NCBI GenBank assembly: GCA_031277225.1
Contig: JAITMQ010000094.1
Span: 1-42,691, forward strand
Length of the DNA stretch: 42,691 nucleotides
Source: Clostridiales bacterium
Lineage (GTDB): Bacteria > Bacillota > Clostridia > Lachnospirales > WRAX01
Direction of reading: 5' to 3'
Part shown: piece by piece, positions 8,379 to 16,733 of the stretch
Layout of the letters: the number at the start of each line of letters is the position of its first letter
How positions within the stretch are numbered: position 1 is the stretch's first letter
Notes under the pieces: model-generated
The model's input: only the letters and a program-made list of their open reading frames with translations
What the model was told of the DNA's origin: nothing
Database searches by the model: none
Made by a program: the position numbers and the translations under genes

Positions 8379-9280
8379 TCGACATCACCCGCCCCCTCAT
8401 TGGCATAATGCCCCATAAACAGCTCCTCAAGCGAAGGCGGCGCGCTTGCAAGCTTCACAATTCCAAAGCCGCCCAAATGTGCAATAATCTTGCCCATTTC
8501 GGCCGTATCCGCGCCAAATTTCAGCAGGTTGCCATTGGCTTCAATGTCATAGACCCCGCCAATTCGCTCCAGCCCTTCAACAGGCCGCTCTGTGGCCACT
8601 TTCATGGTATAACGCGTCAAATGCCGCAATTCCTCCAGCGTGCCCGTTTCAACAATTTGTCCGCCACGAATTATAGACACTCTGTCGCAAAGTCGCTCGA
8701 CTTCCGACATGATATGGCTGGACAAAAACACGCCCTTGCCCTTATTTTTCTGCTCCAGCACATATTCCTGAAAAACCTGCTCCATAAGCGGGTCAAGGCC
8801 GCTTGTCGGCTCGTCTAAAATATACAAGTCCACCTCGGAGGCAAAGGCCGCTATTAACGCCACTTTCTGGCGATTTCCCTTGGAATAAGTGCGGCATTTT
8901 TTTGTGGGGTCAAGGTCAAAATCGCGAATAAGTCGCTCGCGCCGCGCCTTGTCGTGGCTGCCGCGAAGCGACACAAAAAGGTCAATCACCTCGCCGCCCG
9001 TCAAATTCGGCCATAAATTGACATCGCCCGGCACATAGGCAATGCGGCGGTGAATTTCAACGGCATCCTTCCACGCGTCCATGCCGAAAATTTTCGCAGA
9101 GCCCACATTGGCCTGCAAAATGCCGAGCATTACGCGAATTGTCGTCGATTTTCCCGCGCCATTCGGCCCAATATAGGCCATAACCTCGCCCTCTGCCACC
9201 TTGAGATTAATATCCGAAAGTGCCGTAAAATTCCCGAATTTCTTTGTCAGATTTTGTAATTCCACGCTAAATTTTGACAT
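8375..9280 (-). CDS. ABC transporter ATP-binding protein (drug-exporter type)
   Basis: The 301-aa product is a single nucleotide-binding domain with a C-terminal extension. Walker A is GPNGAGKST (about residues 39-47), the signature is degenerate (YSKGNRQK in place of LSGGQ), Walker B is LYILDEPTSGLD, and the H-loop is SSHIMSEVERLCD. A YSKGN-like signature is common in the ATPases of ABC-2 exporters. It energises the permease encoded next, with a 4-base overlap. Its start overlaps the end of the tetR gene by 14 bases, indicating translational coupling and a three-gene operon. Confidence 0.92.
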   Translation of the reverse strand: MSKFSVELQNLTKKFGNFTALSDINLKVAEGEVMAYIGPNGAGKSTTIRVMLGILQANVGSAKIFGMDAWKDAVEIHRRIAYVPGDVNLWPNLTGGEVIDLFVSLRGSHDKARRERLIRDFDLDPTKKCRTYSKGNRQKVALIAAFASEVDLYILDEPTSGLDPLMEQVFQEYVLEQKNKGKGVFLSSHIMSEVERLCDRVSIIRGGQIVETGTLEELRHLTRYTMKVATERPVEGLERIGGVYDIEANGNLLKFGADTAEMGKIIAHLGGFGIVKLASAPPSLEELFMGHYANEGAGDVE

Positions 9281-9911
9281 AATTTTCTCCTTTCAATCCG
9301 CTTGTTAAAAGTTCGTGCAACTGCGTAATTTCGGCGTTTAATGCCTTTTCGCTCTCCGGGTCAAGCCCATCAACCATGCCCGTATAAAGATGCAGCCACC
9401 GCCTGTCAAAATGATTGGTTATGGCCGAAAAAAACTCCATAATCAGCTCCTCGTCAATATCCCGCCGAATCGTTCCCCTTTTTTTGCCATTTTGAACCAA
9501 TTGTCGAATATAGTCATATCCGACTTCATACATGGCATGTGTCAGCTCGGCGGGCAGGCTTGGTTCGCCGGCCGCAATCATCATAAAAGCGGAAATTTCC
9601 CGCTCTTCCTGCAAAGTTGCAAAGACGGCCTCCGCATCGCGAAATAGGTCAAAAATGTCCATATCGGCGATATTCATGCGCCCGTCAAGCTTTTTCATGA
9701 TAATTTCAAGCCCCCACGCGGCGCAATAATTGAATAGCTCGCCCTTATTTTCAAAATATTGGAAAATGCTGCCCTTCGCAATTCCCGCCCGCTTCGCAAT
9801 ATCCTCAACCCGCGCGCGCATAAAGCCGTTTTCGGTGAATTCGCCAATGGCCGCGCGTATGATAATCTCCTGCTTTTCGTCCCTAAGCCGCAGAAATGTT
9901 TGGCTGGGCAT
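9267..9911 (-). CDS. TetR-family transcriptional regulator
   Basis: The 214-aa product has the N-terminal TetR helix-turn-helix (about residues 8-55: IIRAAIGEFTENGF, then VEDIAKRAGIAKGSIFQYFENKGELF) and a variable helical ligand-binding part. A strong GGGAGGAG precedes the ATG. It is the first gene of the exporter operon, and a 40-bp palindrome covers its promoter. The simplest reading is an autorepressor that also represses the exporter until a ligand binds. The ligand is unknown. Confidence 0.93.
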   Translation of the reverse strand: MPSQTFLRLRDEKQEIIIRAAIGEFTENGFMRARVEDIAKRAGIAKGSIFQYFENKGELFNYCAAWGLEIIMKKLDGRMNIADMDIFDLFRDAEAVFATLQEEREISAFMMIAAGEPSLPAELTHAMYEVGYDYIRQLVQNGKKRGTIRRDIDEELIMEFFSAITNHFDRRWLHLYTGMVDGLDPESEKALNAEITQLHELLTSGLKGENYVKI

Positions 9912-9928
9912 AAAACTCCTCCCTTCTG

Positions 9929-9974
9929 AAATGACTGATAAGTCAATTATATGACCTTTCAGTCATTTTGTCAA
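9929..9974 (-). promoter_or_regulatory. Promoter and TetR operator of the exporter operon
   Basis: The minus strand has consensus TTGACA (9974-9969), a 17-base spacer and TATAAT (9951-9946). A 40-bp near-perfect palindrome (9929-9968) covers the spacer, the -10 box and the start site. Its outer arms are AAATGACTGA and TCAGTCATTT, and each half is itself a small dyad (TGACT-gata-AGTCA; TGAC-N6-GTCA). Binding here would block the polymerase, fitting TetR autorepression. Confidence 0.85.
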
Positions 9975-9994
9975 GAGGAAATTTAAAAAAATTT

Positions 9995-10023
9995 TTGACT
10001 TCCTGTTAAAAACATGATAAAAT
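9995..10023 (+). promoter_or_regulatory. Promoter of lysC
   Basis: TTGACT (9995-10000), a 17-base spacer and TAAAAT (10018-10023) lie 21 bases before the lysC start. The -35 box is 20 bases from the divergent tetR -35 box. No lysine riboswitch fits in the short leader. Confidence 0.75.
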
Positions 10024-10044
10024 GAAGCGGATAGGGGTGAGAAG

Positions 10045-11253
10045 ATGATTATTGTTCAAAAATATGGCGGCACATCCTTGGCGGATTTTGAGCGCATGGA
10101 AAATGTTGCGCGGCGCATAATTGCCGCCAAAGAGGCCGGAAACCGCGTGGTTGTGGTGCTTTCGGCGCAGGGCAAGCATACGGACGAACTTGTTGCGCTG
10201 GCCGAAGCCGCCAATCCCCGCGGCTCGAAACGCGAGCGCGACCTTTTGCTGGCCACGGGCGAACAGGTTTCCGTAACCCTTATGGCCCTGGTTTTGCAAC
10301 GTTTGGGCCATGGCGCAATCTCCCTAAACGCGCGTCAAGCGGGGATATTCTCAACCTCGGACTTTGGTGCTGCGCGCATTAAAAAAATCGAAACAGAAAG
10401 AATTTTAGCCGAGCTTGAAATGGGCAATATTGTTATTATCACGGGCTTTCAAGGCGAGGCGCGCCATGGCGAACTTACAACACTTGGGCGCGGCGGCTCT
10501 GACACAACGGCCGTTGCCTTGGCGGCCGCGCTAAAAGCCCATGCCTGCGAGATTTATACGGATGTTGAGGGGGTTTATTCCGCCGACCCGCGCTTAGTTG
10601 CAAATGCGAAAAAACTGCCCGAAATCAGCTATGACGAGATGTTGGAGCTGGCCGCACTCGGCGCGCAGGTTCTGCAAAAACGCTCGGTTGGGCTGGCCAA
10701 AAAATACGGCGTGCGCCTTGCCGTGCGCTCTGCAATGAGCGATGCGGCGGGCACAATTGTGAAGGAGGGAAATGGCGTGGAGGGAAATTTTGTAAGCGGG
10801 GTTGTGAATCATGACGGAATTGTGCGCATAACCATTTCGGGCGTAAAAGACGCGCCGGGCGTGTGGTATAAGGTTTTTGACATCATGAATGACGGCGACA
10901 TCGCAATCGATTTTGTGCAGCAAAAAAAGCGCAGCGACGGCACTAAGGATATTTCCTTTACGCTGGATGCCGAGCGGCTGGACGATGCAAAGGCCATCCT
11001 TGCGGGCAATACGCATCGCCTAAATTTTACCGGCCTTGCGCATGACGACCATATTGCGAAGCTTTCCGTGGTTTCGACAGGAATGGCGACAAATCCGGGC
11101 GTGCCCTCGCTTATGTTCGAGGCGCTTTTTGACGCAGGAATCAATATCGACTCCATTTCCACCTCGGAAATCCGCGTCAGCGTGCTAATCGACAAAAAAG
11201 AAGCCGCCCGCGCCGCCGCAATCGTCCATGCGAAGTTTTTTAATGGGAGGTAA
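10045..11253 (+). CDS. lysC: Aspartate kinase
   Basis: This enzyme phosphorylates L-aspartate, the first step toward lysine, methionine, threonine and diaminopimelate. The 402-aa product shows VQKYGGTSLAD at the N-terminus, the TLGRGGSDTTAVALA motif and YTDVEGVYSADPR in the kinase domain. Two ACT domains (about 265-402) usually bind the inhibitory amino acid. KYGGTS, GRGGSDT and DVEGVY are the usual substrate and ATP-site motifs and are intact. AGGGGTGAG precedes the ATG. glgB follows after 24 bases, so the two are probably co-transcribed although their pathways are unrelated. Confidence 0.96.
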   Translation: MIIVQKYGGTSLADFERMENVARRIIAAKEAGNRVVVVLSAQGKHTDELVALAEAANPRGSKRERDLLLATGEQVSVTLMALVLQRLGHGAISLNARQAGIFSTSDFGAARIKKIETERILAELEMGNIVIITGFQGEARHGELTTLGRGGSDTTAVALAAALKAHACEIYTDVEGVYSADPRLVANAKKLPEISYDEMLELAALGAQVLQKRSVGLAKKYGVRLAVRSAMSDAAGTIVKEGNGVEGNFVSGVVNHDGIVRITISGVKDAPGVWYKVFDIMNDGDIAIDFVQQKKRSDGTKDISFTLDAERLDDAKAILAGNTHRLNFTGLAHDDHIAKLSVVSTGMATNPGVPSLMFEALFDAGINIDSISTSEIRVSVLIDKKEAARAAAIVHAKFFNGR

Positions 11254-11277
11254 AACTACCGAAATTCGAGGTGATTT

Positions 11278-13479
11278 ATGAATTTTACAGCCGGATTGAC
11301 TGAAATTTTGCAGATTGTCGGGGCGGAATATGCCGACCCGCATCGGGTTTTGGGAATGCATGAAACCCACGGCCGCCTTTTTGTGCGCGCTTTTGTGCCC
11401 GACGCGGCGGCGGTTTGCGTAATTTGCCCGAATTCTGCCGAACGCTGGCCTTTAGAGCGCGTGCATGTTGACGGCTTCTTTGAAGGCGAAATTGTCGGGC
11501 GCGACGCCTGGTTTTTGTATGAATTAGAGCTGGATTTCGGCGGCGAAAATGTGCAGATTTTGCACGACCCCTATGCCTTCCCCCCCGTTTTGACAGAATA
11601 CGACATGCATTTATTCGCATCGGGAACGCATTACAAAATCGCCGATAAATTGGGCGCAAACCCCATGATTCTGGAGGGCGTGGAGGGCGTAAATTTCGCG
11701 GTTTGGGCACCAAATGCCGACCGCGTAAGCGTAATTGGCGACTTTAACAGCTATGACGGCCGCCGCCACGCCATGCGTCTGCGCCCCGAAAGCGGCATTT
11801 GGGAGCTTTTTATCCCCGCCATAAAGCAATATGACGCTTACAAATTCGAGATTAAGACCCGCGCGGGCGAATTGTTGCAAAAATCCGACCCATTCGAGAA
11901 ATATCACCAATTGCGGCCTTCTACGAATTCGCTGGTCTATAATTTGCGTGGTTTTGAATGGGAAGACGGCGACTGGCTTAAGCTGCGCGCCGAAAATCCG
12001 CCGATTGGCGGGCCTATAAACATCTACGAAGTGAATCTTGCCTCGTGGGTCAAAGGCCGCAATAGCGAATTTTCGACATATGTCGAGCTGGCCCACGAGC
12101 TGGTTAACTATATGCTGGAAATGGGATATACACATATAGAATTAATGCCCATCACCGAGCATCCCTATGACCCCAGCTGGGGCTATCAGGTTACCGGCTA
12201 TTATGCCGCAACCAGCCGCTTTGGCACGCCTCACGAATTCAAATATTTTGTAAATCATTGCCATAAAAATAATATAGGCGTAATTTTGGATTGGGTTCCC
12301 GCGCATTTCCCGAAGGATTCCCACGGTTTGGCAAAATTCGACGGTACGGCGCTTTTTGAGCATGAAGACCCCCGCCAGGCCGAACATCCCGATTGGGGCA
12401 CTCTAATGTTCAATTATGGCCGCAAAGAAGTCGCAAATTTCCTAATTGCCAATGCCCTCTTTTGGGTCGAAGAATACCATATTGACGGGCTTCGCGTGGA
12501 TGCCGTCGCCTCTATGCTTCACCTAAATTATTCCAAATATGGCGACGGGCTTTGGGTTCCGAACGAGCATGGCGGCAATATTAACTTAGAGGCGAGGGAA
12601 TTTCTTAAACATCTAAATTCGATTATGCGCGAAAAACACCCCCATGTGCTGATGATTGCCGAGGAATCCACGGCCTATCCGGGCGTAACCGCGCCCGTGG
12701 GTGATGATGGGCTGGGCTTTAGCCTGAAATGGAATATGGGCTGGATGAATGACTTCCTGAAGTATGTCGAAATGGACCCGATTTATCGCAGTAATCACCA
12801 CAATTTGATAAATTTCGCCATGATGTATCATTATAATGAAAATTTCGTGCTGCCGCTGTCGCATGACGAGGTGGTGCATGGCAAAAAATCCCTGCTGAAT
12901 AAAATGCCCGGCGACCTTTGGCAGAAATTCGCGAATTTGCGCGTTTCCTTGGGCTTTATGTATGCCCATCCGGGCAAAAAATTGCTGTTTATGGGCGGCG
13001 AATTCGGGCAATTTATCGAATGGGACGAAAAGCGTCCGCTGGATTGGTTTTTATTGGAATTTCCGCATCATAAAAATATGCAAAATTTTTCCAAGGATTT
13101 AAACCATCTCTATAGGCGCGAAATCGCCCTTTGGGGCGCAGATTTTGACCCCGCGGGCTTCGCTTGGATTGATGCCGACGATGCGGCGCGCTCCATAGCC
13201 TCTTTTGCGCGTTTTGCGGGCGGTGAAACGCTGATAATTGCCTGCAATTTCACCCCCGTGCCCTATGAAAATCACCGTTTGGGGTTGCATAATCCTGCAA
13301 TTTACCAAGAAATCCTAAATTCCGACAACGAACGCTATGGCGGCAGCGGCATCACCAATCCAAGCCCGCTTGCGCCCGAAAAAGCCCTAAGCAATGGACT
13401 CGAATATTCCATAGAGTTGCGACTGCCGCCCCTTGGAATCGTGATTTTGAAAGCCGCGGAGGGCGATTATGCACAATGA
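11278..13479 (+). CDS. glgB: 1,4-alpha-glucan branching enzyme
   Basis: This GH13 enzyme introduces alpha-1,6 branches into glycogen. The 733-aa product has N-terminal CBM48-like domains (VNFAVWAPNADRVSVIGDFNSYD), a TIM barrel and an all-beta C-terminal domain. The GH13 regions are visible: DWVPAHFP, GLRVDAVASML with the nucleophile Asp near residue 405, IAEEST with the acid/base Glu near 461, and LSHDEVVHGK with the transition-state Asp near 528. The length is normal for the two-module N-terminal form. No glgA, glgC, glgD or glgP is in the window, so it stands apart from a glycogen operon. Confidence 0.97.
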   Translation: MNFTAGLTEILQIVGAEYADPHRVLGMHETHGRLFVRAFVPDAAAVCVICPNSAERWPLERVHVDGFFEGEIVGRDAWFLYELELDFGGENVQILHDPYAFPPVLTEYDMHLFASGTHYKIADKLGANPMILEGVEGVNFAVWAPNADRVSVIGDFNSYDGRRHAMRLRPESGIWELFIPAIKQYDAYKFEIKTRAGELLQKSDPFEKYHQLRPSTNSLVYNLRGFEWEDGDWLKLRAENPPIGGPINIYEVNLASWVKGRNSEFSTYVELAHELVNYMLEMGYTHIELMPITEHPYDPSWGYQVTGYYAATSRFGTPHEFKYFVNHCHKNNIGVILDWVPAHFPKDSHGLAKFDGTALFEHEDPRQAEHPDWGTLMFNYGRKEVANFLIANALFWVEEYHIDGLRVDAVASMLHLNYSKYGDGLWVPNEHGGNINLEAREFLKHLNSIMREKHPHVLMIAEESTAYPGVTAPVGDDGLGFSLKWNMGWMNDFLKYVEMDPIYRSNHHNLINFAMMYHYNENFVLPLSHDEVVHGKKSLLNKMPGDLWQKFANLRVSLGFMYAHPGKKLLFMGGEFGQFIEWDEKRPLDWFLLEFPHHKNMQNFSKDLNHLYRREIALWGADFDPAGFAWIDADDAARSIASFARFAGGETLIIACNFTPVPYENHRLGLHNPAIYQEILNSDNERYGGSGITNPSPLAPEKALSNGLEYSIELRLPPLGIVILKAAEGDYAQ

Positions 13480-13876
13480 GCAAAAGCCCATATTTTGGGA
13501 TTCGGGCATAGACCATCCCATGACTAAGCGGCAATGGGCCGCCGCAATCCTCGCTGTAATAGGCAATGCGCTTTTGTTTTCCAATTTTGCTTGGATGGTA
13601 ATTTTTACCACAGTTACAATCCTTCTAACCCGCGCAACTACCAAAGCCATCAAGGAAATTGAGCTAAATATCTATGCCGACCGCATAACGGGCTATGGCT
13701 TCAAGTTTTGGGATTTTTTGCCAAGAGTTCATGGATTCGAGCTTAAGCCGCACGAAATAAACTCCATAAAACAGCACAAATGGGGCATAAACATCAACTC
13801 AACCGATGGCCGCTATCGCCTGCTGATTAACAAACCCGACTTTATGCATGAAAAAATTAGAGCCTGTATTCAATGA
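13469..13876 (+). CDS. Small two-helix membrane protein, unrecognised
   Basis: The 135-aa product overlaps the glgB end by 11 bases. Two adjacent hydrophobic stretches (about residues 24-54, AAAILAVIGNALLF and FAWMVIFTTVTILLT) form a likely hairpin in the membrane. A cytoplasmic-looking C-terminal domain with a GYGFKFWDFLPRVHGFELKP segment follows, which resembles small bacterial PH-like membrane proteins (DUF304/bPH type). That relation is only an impression. The stop codon lies inside the terminator hairpin. Confidence 0.75.
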   Translation: MHNEQKPIFWDSGIDHPMTKRQWAAAILAVIGNALLFSNFAWMVIFTTVTILLTRATTKAIKEIELNIYADRITGYGFKFWDFLPRVHGFELKPHEINSIKQHKWGININSTDGRYRLLINKPDFMHEKIRACIQ

Positions 13877-13889
13877 ATACAGGCTTTTT
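13861..13889. terminator. Bidirectional terminator between the lysC-glgB unit and hppA
   Basis: AGCCTGTATTC (13861-13871) pairs with GAATACAGGCT (13875-13885) across a three-base loop and is followed by a T-run. Read on the other strand, the same stem is followed by TAATTTTTT. It therefore probably serves both convergent units. The TGA of the small membrane protein gene falls in and beside the loop. Confidence 0.88.
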
Positions 13890-13894
13890 ATTGA

Positions 13895-16063
13895 TTAGAA
13901 TATTGAATATGCCGCGATTATGCCTACGAAGACCATGGATACCGTGGCCACCATTTTAAACAGGGTGTTTAGCGACGGGCCCGTGGTGTCTTTAAAGGGG
14001 TCGCCGACGGTGTCGCCGATTACTGCGGCTTTATGGGCTTCAGAGCCCTTGCCGCCGTGATTTCCGGCCTCGATATATTTTTTGGCATTATCCCATGCGC
14101 CGCCGGAATTTGCCATAAATACGGCCATAACGAAGCCCACGACTGTAGAGCCGCCGATAAGCCCGATTACGCCTTCAACGCCGAAAATCAGGCCGGTTAT
14201 AATTGGCACAACCACGCCAAGCACGGTAGGGCCAACCATTTCACGAAGCGCGGACTTTGTGCAAAGGTCGACACAGGTTGCATAGTCGGGGTCGGCCTTG
14301 CCTTCCATAATGCCCGCAATTTCCCTAAATTGGCGGCGAACTTCAAGAACTATGCTTTGCGCCGCGCGCTTTACGGCGGACATTGTCATGGCCGAAAACA
14401 CGAATACAAGCATTGCGCCAATGAAAATTCCTATAAGCACGCTGGGATTTTGGATATTAAGGTTCAAATCGGCCATGGTGAATGGTTCTGCACCTGCGGG
14501 GCGAAGCGCGTCAATTTCGCGAACCGCCAGCTTGATAAAGGAAACGAGCAGGGCAAGCGACGTAAGCGCGGCAGAGCCGATGGCGAAGCCTTTACCCGTT
14601 GCGGCCGTGGTATTTCCGATGGAATCCAGAGTGTCGGTACGTTCGCGCACTTTCGGGTCCATGCCCGCCATTTCGGCGATTCCGCCCGCATTGTCGGCCA
14701 CGGGGCCATAGGCATCACAGGCGAGGGTTAGACCCAAGGTTGACAACATGCCAACGGCGGCCAGACCAATTCCGTAAAGGCCGGAATTAAAGCTCATAAC
14801 CGCATCGGCATCGCCGAAGACGAAGCCGAAAACGCCGCCTGCGGCCAGGAATGAGCCAACAACCGCCGCAATTATAATTAAAACGGGGGCAATTGTCGAT
14901 TTCATGCCAAGGGCAATGCCGCCGATTATAAATGTGGCAGAACCCGTTTCGGACGCTTTTGCAAGGTTTTTCGTGGGCTTATAATGCGCCGAGGTGAAAT
15001 ATTCCGTAAAATATGCGATTAGACAGCCCGCCACAAGACCCACCAATATGGCCAAATAAAGCCCAAACCAATTGTCCGCGCCCATAATCAAGAATGTTAC
15101 GGGCGCAAAGCCCACGGCGGCAATGGCGGCGGCACCATATGTGCCGAAGCGAAGCGTGTCTAAAAGTTGTTTTTTGGTTGCATTTTCTTTTGTGCGAATG
15201 AAGAATGTGCCCGCAAGTGAGGCAATTACGCCAACGACGGCAAGAGCCACGGGCAAGAACATGCTGGCGAAAACCATGTCATAGCCCAAATGCATAAATG
15301 CCGCATAGCCAAGCGCAATCGAGGCGTGCATGGACTTGATATAGCTTTCATAAAGGTCTGCACCCATGCCGGCCACGTCGCCCACATTGTCGCCCACATT
15401 GTCCGCAATAACGGCGGGATTGCGCGGGTCGTCTTCCGGAATTCCCGCCTCAACTTTACCCACAAGGTCAGCACCAACGTCGGCCGCCTTTGTGAAAATT
15501 CCGCCGCCAACACGGGCAAAAAGCGCGAATACGGCAACACCAACGCCAAACATTACCATATTGTCGGCAATTTCTGTCGGGCCAAGGTCAAAAACGAAGC
15601 GCAGAAGCAAAAACCATAGGGACACATCTAAAAGTGAAAGCCCCACAACGGTAAAGCTTAGCACCGTTCCGCTGGAAAATGCGACTCTTAAGCCCTTGTT
15701 CAGGCTTTGTTCGGCCGCATTGGCTGTGCGCGAATTGGCAAATGTTGCAATTTTCATGCCTATAAAGGCTGAAAGTTGCGTTAACAATCCACCAATTAAA
15801 AATGCAAAAGGCATAAAGACCGATATGTACCCGAAAACCGCCAAAATGGCCAAAAGCACAACCACAATCATATAGAAAATGATTACGACTTTAAATTGCC
15901 GTTTTAAATAGGCCTTTGCCCCCGAACGTATCGAGGCGGCGATTTTCTTCATCTTTTCCGTGCCTTCCGAGAACTTCATTACCTTCCTGCTTTGAATAAA
16001 GGCGAAAGCAAGGGCGATTAAAGCGCCCGCCACACCAATCACAAAAGCAATTTCCCAATTCAT
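13895..16063 (-). CDS. hppA: Membrane-bound proton/sodium-pumping pyrophosphatase, K+-dependent type
   Basis: The protein couples pyrophosphate hydrolysis to ion pumping across the membrane. It has about 16 membrane helices and the catalytic DVGADLVGKVEAGIPEDDP, DNVGDNVGD and GDTVGDPFKDTTGPS motifs. GNTTAATGKG carries Ala where K+-independent enzymes have Lys, pointing to the K+-dependent class. Proton versus sodium pumping cannot be settled here. The ATG at 16063 is chosen because GGAGG lies 10 bases upstream. An ATG three codons earlier would touch the Shine-Dalgarno sequence. The product is 722 aa, the normal length. Confidence 0.96.
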   Translation of the reverse strand: MNWEIAFVIGVAGALIALAFAFIQSRKVMKFSEGTEKMKKIAASIRSGAKAYLKRQFKVVIIFYMIVVVLLAILAVFGYISVFMPFAFLIGGLLTQLSAFIGMKIATFANSRTANAAEQSLNKGLRVAFSSGTVLSFTVVGLSLLDVSLWFLLLRFVFDLGPTEIADNMVMFGVGVAVFALFARVGGGIFTKAADVGADLVGKVEAGIPEDDPRNPAVIADNVGDNVGDVAGMGADLYESYIKSMHASIALGYAAFMHLGYDMVFASMFLPVALAVVGVIASLAGTFFIRTKENATKKQLLDTLRFGTYGAAAIAAVGFAPVTFLIMGADNWFGLYLAILVGLVAGCLIAYFTEYFTSAHYKPTKNLAKASETGSATFIIGGIALGMKSTIAPVLIIIAAVVGSFLAAGGVFGFVFGDADAVMSFNSGLYGIGLAAVGMLSTLGLTLACDAYGPVADNAGGIAEMAGMDPKVRERTDTLDSIGNTTAATGKGFAIGSAALTSLALLVSFIKLAVREIDALRPAGAEPFTMADLNLNIQNPSVLIGIFIGAMLVFVFSAMTMSAVKRAAQSIVLEVRRQFREIAGIMEGKADPDYATCVDLCTKSALREMVGPTVLGVVVPIITGLIFGVEGVIGLIGGSTVVGFVMAVFMANSGGAWDNAKKYIEAGNHGGKGSEAHKAAVIGDTVGDPFKDTTGPSLNTLFKMVATVSMVFVGIIAAYSIF

Positions 16064-16103
16064 AATAAACATTCCTCCATTTGGATTTGGATTTTATTCG
16101 ACA

Positions 16104-16132
16104 ATTATAACATTTTCGGAACAAGATTGCAA
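16104..16132 (-). promoter_or_regulatory. Promoter of hppA
   Basis: The minus strand shows TTGCAA (16132-16127), a 17-base spacer and TATAAT (16109-16104), about 40 bases before the start codon. The same TTGCAA -35 variant is used by nusA. Confidence 0.75.
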
Positions 16133-16156
16133 TAGAAATTTTTAAGCATTTTGAAT

Positions 16157-16185
16157 TTGACAAAAATTCGTATTTATGGTAAAAT
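16157..16185 (+). promoter_or_regulatory. Promoter of the Hpt-GGDEF operon
   Basis: TTGACA (16157-16162), a 17-base spacer and TAAAAT (16180-16185) lie 33 bases before the first gene and point away from the hppA promoter. Confidence 0.78.
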
Positions 16186-16218
16186 TGGATTTTAGGCTTA
16201 GAATCGGGGGGTGATGCC

Positions 16219-16722
16219 ATGGGCGGCGATGATTTCGTCGGAAAATTGCGCATAAAATTCGCTAAAGAGCAAGGCGATGTTTTTGTGCGTATTCAAAATG
16301 CCCTTAAAGCGGGCGACATTAAAGGGGCGTTTTTGCTGGTTCATACCCTTAAGGGGGCGGCCGGCCTAATTGGCGAACCCATGCTCGTAAAGGCCGCAAT
16401 TGCGGCGGAACATCCTCTTAGGCATGGCGAAATGCCGGGCTTAATTGTCATGGAAAATTTGCAATATACCCTTGATGATGTCGTTTCGGCAATTTATATT
16501 CCACAGCGGCAAGAGGTTACGGAATGGGACAAGGCCGCCGCAGCCGAACTTTTCGACGGTTTGCAAACCATGCTTGCGGAAAGCAGCGCCGAATGTTTTA
16601 TGATTTTGGACGACTTGGAAAAAATTCCCGAAACCGAAGAACTTGTGGCCTTAATCGAAAAATGCGATTTCGCCGCGGCCTTAGATGAACTTTTAGAGCT
16701 CCGAACAAAACTTGAGTTATAG
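16219..16722 (+). CDS. Hpt-domain phosphotransfer protein
   Basis: The 167-aa product carries an N-terminal histidine phosphotransfer domain with LLVHTLKGAAGLIG. His42 is the expected phospho-accepting residue. The C-terminal half (about 90-167) is helical and may be a second, degenerate four-helix unit; it lacks an HxxKG motif. Such proteins relay phosphate between a hybrid kinase and a response regulator. Its stop lies just before the ribosome-binding site of the REC-GGDEF gene, so the two are translated from one message and the regulator is the likely partner. No histidine kinase is in the window. Confidence 0.85.
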   Translation: MGGDDFVGKLRIKFAKEQGDVFVRIQNALKAGDIKGAFLLVHTLKGAAGLIGEPMLVKAAIAAEHPLRHGEMPGLIVMENLQYTLDDVVSAIYIPQRQEVTEWDKAAAAELFDGLQTMLAESSAECFMILDDLEKIPETEELVALIEKCDFAAALDELLELRTKLEL

Positions 16723-16733
16723 TGGAGGAAGAT

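Noticed and set aside
9975-10044. Lysine riboswitch in front of lysC
   Set aside because: The leader between the promoter and the start codon is only about 15-20 bases.
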